Source: Amaranthus tricolor (taxonomy: Eukaryota; Streptophyta; Magnoliopsida; Caryophyllales; Amaranthaceae). From it: a stretch of DNA of 64,000 nt. The DNA is taken from positions 15,312,537 through 15,376,536 of the forward strand of contig NC_080058.1 of the NCBI RefSeq assembly GCF_026212465.1. Direction: 5' to 3'. This document shows positions 21,174 through 36,314 of this stretch, piece by piece. Position numbers and translations under genes: made by a program. The notes under the pieces were generated by a model. The model was not told the DNA's origin. It saw only the letters and a program-made list of their open reading frames with translations, and did no database searches. The number at the start of each line of letters is the position of its first letter. Position 1 is the first letter of the stretch.

Positions 21174-21780
21174 AATTGAATGCCCCATGCAACACCTCAA
21201 AAATTAATGAAAAAGCCTTATCTATCATCTTACAACTAACTTTAACATGTAGCAATGTAATTAGAAACTTCATTCTCTTAAAGGTCTTACATCCAGAATA
21301 CAAATCAGCTTCTATATCTTCCACTAGTTTATTAAAATGTTTAGGAGTCTCATAATTTCCCCTCATCTCTTCATGCTCGGTAGGCTTCCTATCATTTATA
21401 TGAACTCTAGAAGTAGTGGAATTCCATACATTTGTGGCATCAAATATCAATGGAGCCATATCGTCAAAAGTCATTACATCTTCATCTCTGTTTGAAGAGT
21501 ATACTTCATATGCATCTTCACTACCATTAAAATGCTCATCAACTTCTCTATGACTAGTCCATGGATTATAGCTATTATCTATACCATACTCTAACAAGTG
21601 ACAATGCATAGATTTTCGATTTTATAACAAAACTAATCTAAAATTTAAACAAGGACATTTCAACATAGTTTCATTCGTCCTTTTCTTACAAGCAAAGTCA
21701 AGGAAGTTCTCAACACTCGTTCTATACTCTTTCTTCTGTGTATCCTTCACCCCATTATGATTTATCCAACTACGATCCAT
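21174..21780 (-). pseudogene. CACTA transposase N-terminus
   Basis: From ATG at 21780-21778 the minus strand reads MDRSWINHNGV, VENFLDFACKKR and MLKCPCLN. This is the start of the TNP2-associated domain (PF13963), with its M-D-R-S-W opening and C-P-C motif. A stop follows near 21610. A further open stretch, 21609-21174, continues into the LINE insertion site (NYDKNFP). Confidence 0.85.
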
Positions 21781-21876
21781 ATTCAATACCTAAATAAGTG
21801 AAAGACTGTGTATCCTTCACCCCATTATGATTTATCCAACTACGATCCGTATTCAATACCTAAATAAGTAAAAGAC
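21737..21876. repeat. 70-bp tandem duplication at the CACTA start codon
   Basis: TGTGTATCCTTCACCCCATT begins at 21737 and again at 21807 (period 70). The two units differ at a few bases. In the inner unit the minus-strand start codon is ATG; in the outer unit it is ACG. Confidence 0.92.
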
Positions 21877-22018
21877 TATGAAACTACATATAACATGTTT
21901 AAATTTAAAGCGACTAATCAATACAATTTTAAACAATTTTAAACAATTTTAAACACTATACACTTACAAACAATTCATAAATTTCAAAGCTCCACCAGTT
22001 GCTAGATGAACTATAGTG

Positions 22019-22471
22019 TATAGATTAACAAAGAAAGACAACCAAAAAAATAGTTTGAAACAAAAAGACAAACGATGGTATTTTTCTTTATATATACAAG
22101 TAAAATCGGTCAGAAAGACGACCTAGAAAAATTAAATACCCTTCCGAGCTATAATTAAGTTCAAGATTTACATAAGTAAACAAAATTTTCATTGATGTTA
22201 GAAAGAAGAAGCAGCATTTTTCTTTAGTATGGAACGAAAAAGTTCAAGATTACATGATTAAATAAACAAATTAACAAAAAATAAAACCTGATTATAAAAC
22301 TAGATAGGTATTCATTCTATACAATTTTAAAAATCGATTATAAAATAAAAATTAGGATCCATCAAACCATAAAATCGAACATCTTCCTTCTCATATTAGG
22401 GTAGAAGACAAATTGAGATTCACCAAAATTAAAGACAACCACTATAAACCTACATCACAATTAACAAAGTA
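22019..22471. other. AT-rich flank between CACTA remnant and Tat element
   Basis: No ORF. It could be host DNA or remaining CACTA 5' sequence. AGTATGGAACGAAAA at about 22228 recurs at about 37206, beyond the Tat element. Confidence 0.3.
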
Positions 22472-23307
22472 TGTGTGTGTAAAATATTAATTTGAAGGTT
22501 ATTATAAAAAGACAGTCAAAGGAAATCAAACCTGACTGAATCTGGGAAGATTTCGTGTTAATAAGTAGTTATCTAGGAATAATTATCTGGCACGGTTATT
22601 AAAGGATTTTGTATAAAGGCTTAGAAGGTTAGTGCATGAGAAGCTCACGAGCATGTGAGGACACATGTCATTCATTAAAGCATCACTTTATGAAATGGGA
22701 CACGAGTTCAAAGGAGAAATTAGAAACGCCACAAAGGACAAATAAAGTATTCGATTGTGATTAAGGGATTGACACGTCTAAAAAAGGAGAGTGGCGCATG
22801 CAGAATGTCTTTAGGGGTTGGAAAAGGAATGTTTGCTCCACAATCATCAGCTATAAATACTCACCAAAGCGCCATAAATGAGGTAACTAAATTCTTAGAG
22901 AGAAAGAAAAGGAAAAAAAGAATCCAAAGTGATTAAATACAAACGATCTTAACTGAATATCATAATTTCACATTGATTTTCAGAGCAACGGAACAAAGAT
23001 TTACAAAAGATTTAATCGACATTTGTTGTGATAATTTATTACAAAAAGACCTCCCGTCTAAACAAGCCCTAAGCAGTTATCCACCTGGTTGCCACTGTGC
23101 ACCTCGAAGGACCTGTTAGGCAATCCATATATTGATCTATACTAACTTGGGCGTCGGAGTAGGCCTCCAGAAAAGAATTGCGGGCCTTTCTAGCCCCTTT
23201 GGTGTGTTTTGTAAGAATCATCAGCATCTCCATCTAAAGATCTTACTGCATAACTGGCAAGGAATTAAATCAGGAGATTAAAATCTTAATTGATTTTTCT
23301 TTAATCA
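22472..23307 (+). repeat. 5' LTR of the Tat element
   Basis: The LTR starts TGTGTGTGTAAAATATT and has a TATAAATA box at 22852-22859. It matches the 3' LTR nearly base for base except for small indels and one 39-bp deletion near the end (after GGAATTAAAT). The end at TTTAATCA is inferred from where similarity stops. No primer-binding site could be assigned; TGGTATCTGG at 23329 is only a weak candidate. Confidence 0.85.
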
Positions 23308-23606
23308 AAGGGAGTAGATCTTTAATGAATGGTATCTGGAAGAGGAGGATGAATCTTATATACCTCCTCACATTTAGGGAGAATCAGGCCAATTAGGTTC
23401 TGATAGAAATAGAAATATTCAAAGGGAAGACAAAAGTGAGTCTATGCCGGGCAGAAGATATGCCTGGTACAGGACCACTTCGAACCCTGGAGCATCGTCC
23501 CAGTTAGGAACACACATCTAAAAGGGATGGACTGAGACGGTCTATCAACAAACTGATTCCCAGCCTGTAACGAGGGAGTCAGTGACAACGAAAAGATTGT
23601 CTGCCA

Positions 23607-24640
23607 TGAGCAGGCTTAGAAAAGCTCCTTCACTATCACCTTTAAAAATTCGTGAAGGAGAAGGAGAATCATTACAGGTTGTTGAGAGCATACAGCCAAA
23701 TATTCATCCTTGAAGGGGAAATCCTCTTATTTAGGTTTACCCCCAAGATCCCAGAGAACCAGAAAATAAGGTTTTCTGGGAAGACACCATTCATCCCAGA
23801 AATTGCTTCCTCACCTGCGAAAAGGGTGAAATTTCCTGCTTATCTGACTTATAAGGGGGAGTCGTGTCCAAATGCCCATTTGACAGCCTTCAATAATGAG
23901 ATGGACATGGATAGTCACACCAATGCCAGTTGGTGTAAAAATTTCATTCTAACCTTAATCGGTACAGCACAAAAATGGGCTCAGAGCCTCGCAGATGGCT
24001 CGATTTCCTCATTTGATGAACTTGCTGAAAAGTTCAAGAGTCATTTCTCATCAAGGACTGCCAGATCTAAGCAATCCATTGAAATGATGAGCATACGACA
24101 GGGACAAGATGAATCTCTGAGGTATTACGTCTCCAGGTTTGACAAAGAAAGTGTGCAGGAGCTGAACCCTGAAGAAAACATCTTGACCTTCGCTTTCAGA
24201 CAAGGCCTAAACTCTGATAGGCCTGAAAGTGAGGCTCTAAAGTTCAGGAAGCAGTGGACTTATTTGAAGACAATGAAGGAAGTTAAAGAATATGCCCTGT
24301 CCCATGTAGATGTCGAAGATTTTAAATCCATAACAGGGACAATAGAGCATAAAGGGAAAACCCTTGAGAAAGGCAGCGAGAAGCAAGCTGAAAGACATGA
24401 TAGGGGAAAGAAGCTGGTTAGGATTAAGGATTTTGATGTCCCCGGACTCAATAATTTTTCGAAAAAATACACGCTTAAAAGAGTATAGGGCTAAAATCTT
24501 TAATGTACATAAAGAGGATACCAGATGGCAGGGCAAGAACCCAGACGCTTACTGCAAATTTCATGAATGTCCAAGTCACTGGACAGAACATTGTAAGTCT
24601 TTGATGAACAATATTGAAGATTTGATTCAAAGAGGATAGT
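23607..24640 (+). pseudogene. Gag of the Tat element
   Basis: The frame from ATG 23607 is broken by a TGA near 23706; the main part runs 23652-24488. It contains the retrotransposon gag block (W-x-x-N-F-I-L-T-L-I-G-T-A-Q-K-W style, then FDELAEKFKSHFSS, MMSIRQGQDESLRYYVSRF; PF03732). After a frameshift a zinc motif YCKFHECPSHWTEHC (24550-24600) follows, the C-x2-H...H-x4-C form typical of the Tat group. Confidence 0.85.
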
Positions 24641-24863
24641 TCCCACAATAACTAGTATTCCCTCTACACACCATCAAACCTTACTCTTTGTAGGAAAAGA
24701 TGGAAGGGTGGGGAGAGCCAGAGGAAATCAAAAAATGGCGAAGTCTTGCAATTTTGTAAATAAAGTAAATGCTGAGCCACAAAAACAGAAAGTAAAAGAG
24801 AGGGTGCCAGAAGCTGATATGGTGCCCATAAAAAATTTTGAAAGCAATTAGCCGAATAAAAAA

Positions 24864-27800
24864 TTGAAATCAGTTGCTTCTCCATCTGGGCCTAGGACTC
24901 AAAAAAATGTTGAAATAGATCCCAGGCCATTTGAGGATGAAAATGTAAAAAAGAGTACCCCACATATGGAGATTGATCACCAGATTATTGAAGAGGTTGC
25001 ATTGATTGAAGGAATAGATAAAACCGTGAGGATTGGGGGGAATCTGGATCCTCAGGTTCACCTCCATCTGATTCAAGTCCTTCACCAGAATGTTGATCGC
25101 TTTGCATATTCAGCAGCAGACATGCCAGGTATTGACCCTAAAATAATCACTCATAAAATAAGTGTCCATGAAGGAGTCAAGCCTATTAAACAGAAGAAAA
25201 GAAACTTTACCTCTGAAAAAGATAAAATCATTGAAGAAGAAGTTCAAAAGCTGCTGGATGCTGGTTTCATTGACGAATGTCTCTACCTAGAACGCTGCTA
25301 ATGTTGTTTTGGTAAAAAAGCCACGTCTTGGGAAGTGGAGAATGTGTATAGATTTTACCAATTTAAATAGATGTTGCCCTAAAGATTGTTATCCCTTACC
25401 CTAGAATAGACCCGCTAGTTAATTCAACTACCGGATATGCTCTTCTATCATGTATGGATGCCTTTTCTGGCTATCATCAGATATTTATGAACCCTTCTGC
25501 AAAAAGAAAACGACATTTATATGCTCAGCAGGGGTGTTCAATTATACGATGATGCCTTTTGGTTTAATGAATGCTGGGGCAACCTACCAGAGGGTAATGG
25601 ATAAAATTTTCAAAAATCAGAGGGGTAGAAATTCAGAAGTGTATGTAGATAATTCAATTGTAAAAAGTAAAACAGAAAAAGAAATGGTTGTAGATTTGCA
25701 AGAAACATTTGATAATATGAGAAAATATAAGATGATACTTAATCCCAAAAAGTGTGTATTTGGGATAAAGTTTGGAAAGTTTTTGAGCTACTTAGTCAGC
25801 CAAAGAGGTATCGATGCCAATCCAGAAAAGGTTCAAGCAATCATTGATCTGGCAGAACCTAGGAATAGGCATGAAATTATGCAATGAACAGGGAGGATGA
25901 CAGCTCTTTCCAGATTCATCTCCAAATCAGCAGAGAGAATCATGCCATTTTCCACAGTTTTGAAAGGTAACAAAAGTTTTGAGTGGGGTGAAGTGCAGAG
26001 TCGGGCATTTAAGGAGTTGAAAGAACACCTTCACAATCTGCCAACTCTGGCAAGACCCATTACTGGAGAAACATTATACTTGTACATATCATCAACACAG
26101 CACACAGTGAGTGCAGTGTTGATCAGGGAAGAAAATAAAATTCAATATCCAATTTACATTGTAAGTAAAATGTTGTTGGATGCTGAAACAAGATATTCCA
26201 TGATTGAAAAAGCAGCGTTTGCTGTAATAATTGGTGCCAGAAAATTAAAACCTTATTTCAATGCTCACCGAGTGGTAGTCTTAACAGACCTACCATTAGA
26301 GAAAAGTATGGTGAAAATAGAAGGATCTGGAAGAGTGGCAAAATGGGTTGTTGAACTTACTGGTCTCGGAGTACAATTTCAACCCAGAAGAGCTATAAAG
26401 GGTCAAGCATTGGCAGATATTTTTGCTGAATGGGGAACACAAGATGAAAGTGAGGAACCTATCTGGCAACTATTAACCGATGGGTCATCAAGACTCATTG
26501 GTGCAGGGGCCGGATTGGTATTAATCACCCCAAAAGGAAAAGTTATTGAATACGCTTTGAAATTTCAATTTAAAGCTACCAACAATGAAGCTGAATATGA
26601 GGCTGTCATTGCTGGTTTACAATTGTGCAATGCCTTGGAAGCCAGAATAATCAGTCTTCAAACTGATTTACATCTAGTTGTGAATTAGATTAAAAGGGAG
26701 TATGAGGCCAGAGATATTACTATGCAAAAATACTTGAAGAAAGCTCAAGAATTGATCTCCTGGTTTGAAGTTGTTCATGTTGAAAGACTACCCAGATCAC
26801 AAAACGAGCAAGCTGATGCACTTTCTAAATTAGGAAGTTCCAGTATGCAGAATTTAAAAAGTTCAGTCTTAGTAGAAGTTAAACCAGTAAGTTCTATCCA
26901 TGAAGACGCCACATCTATCTTCAATATTGGAATCAGAGATCTCCCAAATTCGATGAAAGATCTCATCCAATACAAAGAAAATGGAGAACTTCCGGAAGAT
27001 CCAGTTCTTGCCAGAAAGATGAAAATGAAGTCACTACAATTTTGTATGGTAGATGGCGAATTATATAAAAAGGCAAAGAATGGTCCTCTGCTGAAATATG
27101 TGACTCCATCAGAAGCTGACTACATCTTAAAAGAAGTTCATGAAGAATGTTGTGTTCATCATTTGGGAACCAGGGCTCTAGCTCACAAAGCTTTCAGAAT
27201 TAGTTATTATTGGCCCACAGCAATAGAAGATGCCAGAAACTTGGTCCAGAAGTGTGAGAAGTACCAGAGATTTGCACCAAATATTATTCAACCAGCATCT
27301 GAGTTGAAGTATATTCATAATCCAGTTCCATTTGCTCAACCGCTTAGATCTGCTGGGACCATTTAAAATAGCAGCTGGAGGAAAAAAAATTTTGATTGTT
27401 GCAATTGATTATTTTACAAAATGGGTAGAGGCAGAGTCACTTGTAACAATCACTTCCAAAAAAGTAGAAAAATTCATCTGGCAGAATATCATTACCAGAT
27501 TTGGGCTTCCTAGAGTCTTAATTATTGATAATGGAACCCAGTTTGATTGTGCAACACTGAGAAAGTATTGGGAAGATTTCAAAATTGCAGTGGCCTACTC
27601 ATCTGTTTGCAATCCTCAATGTAATGGACAAGCTGAAGCAGCCAATAAACAAATTCTGTATAGGTTCCAGAAGAAGCTGAAAGATGCAAAAGCAAAATAG
27701 ATTGATGAAATCTACGATGTACTATGGTCTTTACGAACAACTGTGAAGGAGGCAACTGGCCAAATACCTTTCAAGCTTGTTTATGGTTCAAAAGCACTCT

Positions 27801-28179
27801 TACCAGTTGAGATTGGAGTACAGACAGTAAGATTAAAACATCTGGATCCAATGGAAAATCAAGAATCAAGGCTTCTAGATCTAGAATAATCGATGAACTT
27901 AGAGAAAATGCTACATAGAAAGTGGCTGCATACCAAAACAGGATTGCCAGATTTTATAATAGAAAAGTTAAACACAGATCTTTTCAAGTAGGCGACTTGG
28001 TTCTCAGAAATGCAAAGGCAACTCAAAAGCATGAGCATGGAAAATTCTCAGAAAAATGGGAAGGCCCCTACATTGTGTCAGAAGATTGTGGTATTGGAAC
28101 TTGTAAGTTGAAAACATCAAATGGTGAGGAAATTAGGCATAAATGGAATATCAAAATGTTGAAAAGGTACTATGTATAG
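24864..28179 (+). pseudogene. Pol of the Tat element: RT, RNase H, second RNase H, integrase
   Basis: RT (24990-25890): FVDECLY-like entry, a stop/frameshift at 25300, then VLVKKPRLGKWRMCIDFTNL, MPFGLMNAGATYQRVMD, and the catalytic box as YVDNSIVKSK rather than YVDD. RNase H (25900-26440) includes LYLYISSTQHTVSAVLIREE. A second, archaeal-type RNase H follows (26460-26830): LLTDGSSRLIGAGAGL, NNEAEYEAVIAGL, LQTDLHLVVN-stop. Integrase (27020-28180): an HHCC finger whose last Cys is Tyr (QKCEKYQRF), core with D (AIDYFTKW), D (IIDNGTQF) and E (GQAEAANKQI), and C-terminal module (FQVGDLVL, WEGPYIV, LKRYYV). No aspartic protease is seen between gag and RT. Confidence 0.92.
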
Positions 28180-28251
28180 ACTACAAAAATTCTTGTAATA
28201 ATTCTTTTGTAAAGTATTAGCCAGATTCAATATACTCAGTGAGTTTCTTAA

Positions 28252-28276
28252 AAAAAAGAGAGAGAGAGAGAGAAAA
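28252..28276 (+). repeat. Purine tract, (GA)n
   Basis: A run of AAAAAAGAGAGAGAGAGAG lies just after the end of pol. It may be a simple repeat or an extra polypurine tract. Confidence 0.6.
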
Positions 28277-30041
28277 AATAAAAGATTTTGCAATACTCTG
28301 TGTAGTAGAAAAAATATAATGGTAGAAAAACGAGTCAGTGGGTAAGCACTGACTTTTTACAGTTAAGATACCCAGCTGAGTTCAAAAAGAGACTAGTGGG
28401 AAAGCCATGGTTTTATGACTAAGGAGCCCAGCTGAGTCATAGGGAAGCCCTGGTTCACCATAACTAAGGAATTCAGAAAGTGTTTGAAGAAGATATCAAA
28501 CATGAGAATGAAAAAGATGAAACACCCTAGAAAGCAAAAACTTTTAAGTATGTTTCATGAATGAAAATACTTTAAAGTGAGGGGAATAGGAGATGGATAA
28601 TAGAAAAAAATACAACATTTGAGTAAAGATCCTAATTTTTTACAAGTTTTTATTAAAAATTATCTGGCAAGAAAAGCATGCAAGAAGAAAAAGTCAAGTA
28701 TGGATTACATGACTCAGATACTTCTTCAAAGTCAGGCAATTTTTTATTAAGTCAGATACACGTTCAGGATATTAAAGGTTAGATCTATCTAGAAAAGGTA
28801 AAAACATAAAGAAAGTAAAAATTTTCATTAAGAGTGGTAACTAATTACAAGATTCTAAAGAATTTCAGCTATACAACAAGATTTCTTGAGGTTTCCAGAA
28901 ATACAAAAGAATATATATACATAAAGAAAAATCATGATTTGCTGACTGGAGGAGCTTTTGAGCCAGAAGGAGCAGAGCTACTGGTTCCCTGGTTAGATTT
29001 AGCAACATGTTGGGCCCTTAGGGTTGGAATGCAAGCTGCTATTGGAGTTTGAGGATCAAGGAAAGGAGCTATCTTGGACCATTCCAGGTTTGAGTAGGCA
29101 GTAAAAACTGCATTCATTGCGAGCCAAATAGAACCTTCCTTGGTCCTCGCCCTATCAGCAGCCAGTTGAGATTGAAATTGAGCCTGGAAGAACTCAGTTA
29201 CTTTCTTTCTCTCTTGGGCCTTGATATGTTTTTTGTCAGTTTCGAGCTTGACCACACTTGCTTCCAGTTCAGTAATCTGCCTCCTTAGCATATTCTTATC
29301 GTCTTCAGCAATATCCAGGAAGGTTCTTTTAGTTTTAACCAGTTGCCTGGAATCTGAGAGCTGAGACCTTAGATGCAATATCTCCCCATCCTTTTTAGCA
29401 GATACCTGTTCTATGAAAGCTAAGGTATCTTGAACCTTCTTCAAATCTTTTTGAAGTTGGCCAGATTCCTCAATACCTTCAGCAATTGTAGATTGAAGCT
29501 CCAGGACATAGTTAGATTGGGAGATATGATCAGTCTACAGGCTGTTATATTTGTCTTTGAGCTCCATAAATTTGACGTTAAGATCGCTCATTTTTACATT
29601 AGCCTGGGTTATCTTTAGACTCAGATCCAGATTTCTGGCTTCCTTAACAGTAATCAGCTCAGCCTGGGATTTAAGTTGTTCATCCAAAGTTTGGAATTTG
29701 TTCTTCCAGTTGCTGGCTTCATTTTGCTGAGAAGATAACTCAGACTCTAACTCCAAATTTCTGGCTCTAGCTCGCACTAGCTCAGCTTGAAGAGTCTTGA
29801 TCTCAGTTTCCTGAGATTGAGTCTTCTGGCGAAGGTTCTAATGATCAAACTGGTATGTTTTCTTCACTAGAGTCCCCAATTCAGAAAATCCAAAATCAAT
29901 CAACTGTACATGGAAAATCGATGTTATGCAAATAAAGCCAAAAGAAAGAAAAATCAAGGTAGTTGTAAATGGATGGTTACCTCATAAAAATCATGATGGG
30001 GACCTTCCAGGAACCTATCAACATTGTTCATAAAGTCAAAT

Positions 30042-32939
<2,898 letters not shown>

Positions 32940-35900
32940 CAAATGACCCAGATTGTTGAGAGGTGATCCTTTCATCTACTCTCTGCCTAATGGAAGGAGG
33001 CTCTTCTGGGTGGGGGACTTCACCAGCCCTCTTGCGAGGAATTAGGCGTCCTATGAAGAAAAAATAATATTATAAATGAAAAGAAAAAGAAAAGAATGAT
33101 TAAAAGTAAAAGAAAGGATGTTTACCTTCAGCAGGACCTATTCCAATAATGTTTTCAACCTTCCCTACCAGATTTAAAATTGGGGAGGTGAGGTTGAAAT
33201 CTTCAGTTCCAGATCCACTCTCCATGAATTGTTGAAGATCATGGGAAGGATTTTCATCAACAGTCTCCTCAGCCTGAATGACTGGGAGACTGGTTTGTAC
33301 ATATGCCATCCTATAGTCAGTAACTGGGATATCCACAGTAATAACTTTTGCCTGGGGGGCAGGGGGCAGGAGTAGGAATAGGATCCACAGAAACCTCTTC
33401 TGGGACTGGCATCATCTCAGTCACCAGAACAAAATGTTCAGTAACTACTTCAGTTACTTCATCACCCTCTAGCTGGGTGACTTCATCGATGATAAATACT
33501 TCTGGGGAAGCTAGTTGTTCCATAACTGGTTAGATAATGATATAAATGGAAATTATTAAAAGTAACAATCAGAAATAAAAATTCAAAAAGGATAAAGCCA
33601 AATGATAATACCTGTACCACCTCCTTGAAGGTACTTATCCACAGCATCATCTGCTAGGAAAATGAAAAGATTTGATAAACTGGGAGAAGCCGGCGGAGAT
33701 GGAGAGTTCTTCAACGTCATCCTGATTGTCTGATTGAGACTCAGGATTGGTCTCAAATTCCTCCACCACCTCCACAAGGACGGGTTCGAGTGGAACCTTC
33801 CCAGAAGAAGCAACTTCAATAGTTGCAATATTGGCAAGAGCTCTTGAAAATAAAGGGTTAGATATCTGTTTGAAATGCCACAACAAATGAAACACAAGTT
33901 AAAAGAAAATAACAGCCTAGAGCAAACCTGGGAGCAACACAACAACCTGTGAGCTCCCAGCAGCTAGGTAAGCCAAAGGAGAAACATCAAGGGGTATAAC
34001 TTCACCTTCCCAGTTCCTGAAAGAAAAAACGTCAGTATCTTTCTTCTTTTTCAGACTCTTCTTCCCTTTGACAGGAATCATAGAAGAGTTCGCTTGTTCA
34101 AGTCCAGCCGCAGTGGAAAGGCCCCCAGATTTACCTTTCTTTGAACCCCCACCAATGAAGGGCTCTGGGGCAGTGAAGACACTCAAATGAGGGTCTTCAA
34201 ACTTTAAAGGGTCCCCATATTCTTTCTTGGTAGGAGGAAGAGGACCATGCCCTGATATAATATAAAATGGAGTACCATCTGGGCAGATATCGTTCCTCCT
34301 CCATCTAGGGGCATCTTGTGGAGCCCTTGGATCAAAATAATAGGCAGTCATCCTTCGCTGCCTATAATTGTGAATAGGGGCCGGGGGTGATTTGGTGCAC
34401 AACCTGTAAAGGTGGTTGTTCACCGTATTATCGGCCCATGGAGACCTGGGAACAGGCCTGAAATATTTTCCTTGTGGAGATATTCCCAGGATCCTCCAAG
34501 GAACTAAATCTCCTGCACGTTCTGGGAAGAAAATTATAAATATTAGTAAAAAAAAATTTAAAAAAAAAACTTAGGGGGAAAGAATGAAATTTTACCAGGG
34601 GTGGTGCACACAGACATATTTACTAAGAACAAACACAAGTCCTGTTGAATTACTGCAACATGGGGGATCCACCCAGTTGGCAGATTCTTGTCTTTAGTTC
34701 TAACAAAGTAAAAGAAGGCATGTCTCTCCCTTCTGGAGAAGTGCAAAACCTCATCAAGGCTATAGGTCTCCCTGGCATTATATTTGCTCCAAAAAACTGG
34801 AGGCATGTATCTAAAAGGATGGCCAGGGTACTTGGGTATCCTAACCCAAATGATTTTGTCCTTATAATTTTTATGGTTGTTTAATTTAGGGTAAACGACC
34901 ACAGACCCATTAATGGAAGAGAAAGTGATAAAAGGTTTATTTTTCGAGTCATCCAATTTGAATAGACTCTTGAATAATCTGAGAGTCATGGGCAATTTCA
35001 TGTACTCACAGATACAAATAAATGACAAAATCTTCCTCGTTGCCTGAGGAAGAAGTTGATTAAGATAAATTTGGAAATGGCAAAGAATTTGAGAGAAGAA
35101 TGGGTGGAGAGGAAAATGAAGCCCGAAGGCAAAATGGTAGATGCAAACTGGGATGAAGACGTCTTCTTCATTATCCTTAGAAATAATATATTCATGGGCC
35201 ATCATGCCCTCTTGGCCAATCCTGCACCAATATCCCTTGTCCTTAGGGATATGGCAGTAGTCTTCCAGGACAAATTGAGCCCTACCCTCTACTAGCAGTT
35301 TAAAGGTATTAGAATCCAGAGAGGTAGTCGTTAATCTTTTCATTGTGTCAGCTTGGGCGTTAAAATCATATGGTATAAAAGCAGTGCCCTCAAGACCCTC
35401 TACAGTAGGAGGAATAATAGGATCTATCCAGCGTAAATGTATCCAACCCTTGGGCTTCATAACCCAATCCTTGGGAGGTTGATGGAGTAAAGCCTCTAGA
35501 TGTGCGTATAATGGGAACTCGGCAACTGGCTCCTAGGTAAGTTCTTTCCCGAAATCATGTTTGATTTCATTCAGGGTAGTTTTAGCAGCAACCATTGTGA
35601 AAATGAGAAGAAAGAAAGTCTAAAGAGAATTAGGGTTTGAGAGGAATTAATCACATAGGAAAAATATTCAGAGAATGTTTGAGAGTAAATGAAGATTCAG
35701 AAAACGTAAGGGATGTGAAAATGCATGTCTCAGAGTATATATAGCTAGATAATCATTGGAAAAAATTAAATGGTAAAAAGATCAATAAATCAAGAGACGT
35801 TAAAATTGGAAGTGGAAAGATCAACCGTTGAGATAAAACTGCCAAAATTTGAAATTAGTGGGAGTAGGGAACAGTGATTGGATGGGCATTTAATCTTAGT

Positions 35901-36314
35901 ACAGCCTTGAGATAATGATGAAAGGGTATTGTGGCAAGTAAAGTGTGTCCAACAAGTTTTGCCAAAAAGGGAATACCCGGAAAAGCCGATAAAAAGAATT
36001 TTAAACACTTTCCAGAAAAAGGGATTATACATGTTGTCTGAAACATATGTTCCCTGAAAGCATATGTTGCCAGAAACATGAGTTGCCAGAAGTTGACAAT
36101 TTTTGACATAATTTTATGAGTTTTATCCAAATGTCTCAGAAGGTTAATTCCAGTAAAAACCTATATATAATGTTGAAGGAGAAAGAATAATTAGGGAAGA
36201 TTCACTTGGAGATTATAAGAATTCTTAACGAGTAAAGTCATGTTGCTAAAAATGGATTTTGAAGACAGACCCACAAATTCTTAAGGAAAAATTTATAGGT
36301 CTGGAGGGGCAAAT

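Larger units (their letters stand above)
8166..22018 (-). mobile_element. Decayed CACTA (En/Spm-type) transposon, ends tentative
   Basis: Coding remnants of a TNP2-type transposase run on minus from 21780 to 9258. They are interrupted by three later insertions (11027-17428, 17603-18593, 19837-21155). Removing the inserts would leave an element of about 5 kb. Candidate ends are CACTA at 8166-8170, preceded by TAT, and TAGTG at 22014-22018, followed by TAT. That gives the expected 3-bp duplication, but homology of the ends beyond CACTA is weak, so these limits could be chance. The 55-bp tandem array at the left may be subterminal repeat sequence. Confidence 0.5.

Noticed and set aside
23325..23345. 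TGGTATCTGG as a primer-binding site
   Set aside because: It matches only about 7 nt of the initiator-Met type site and lies about 20 nt beyond the apparent LTR end.
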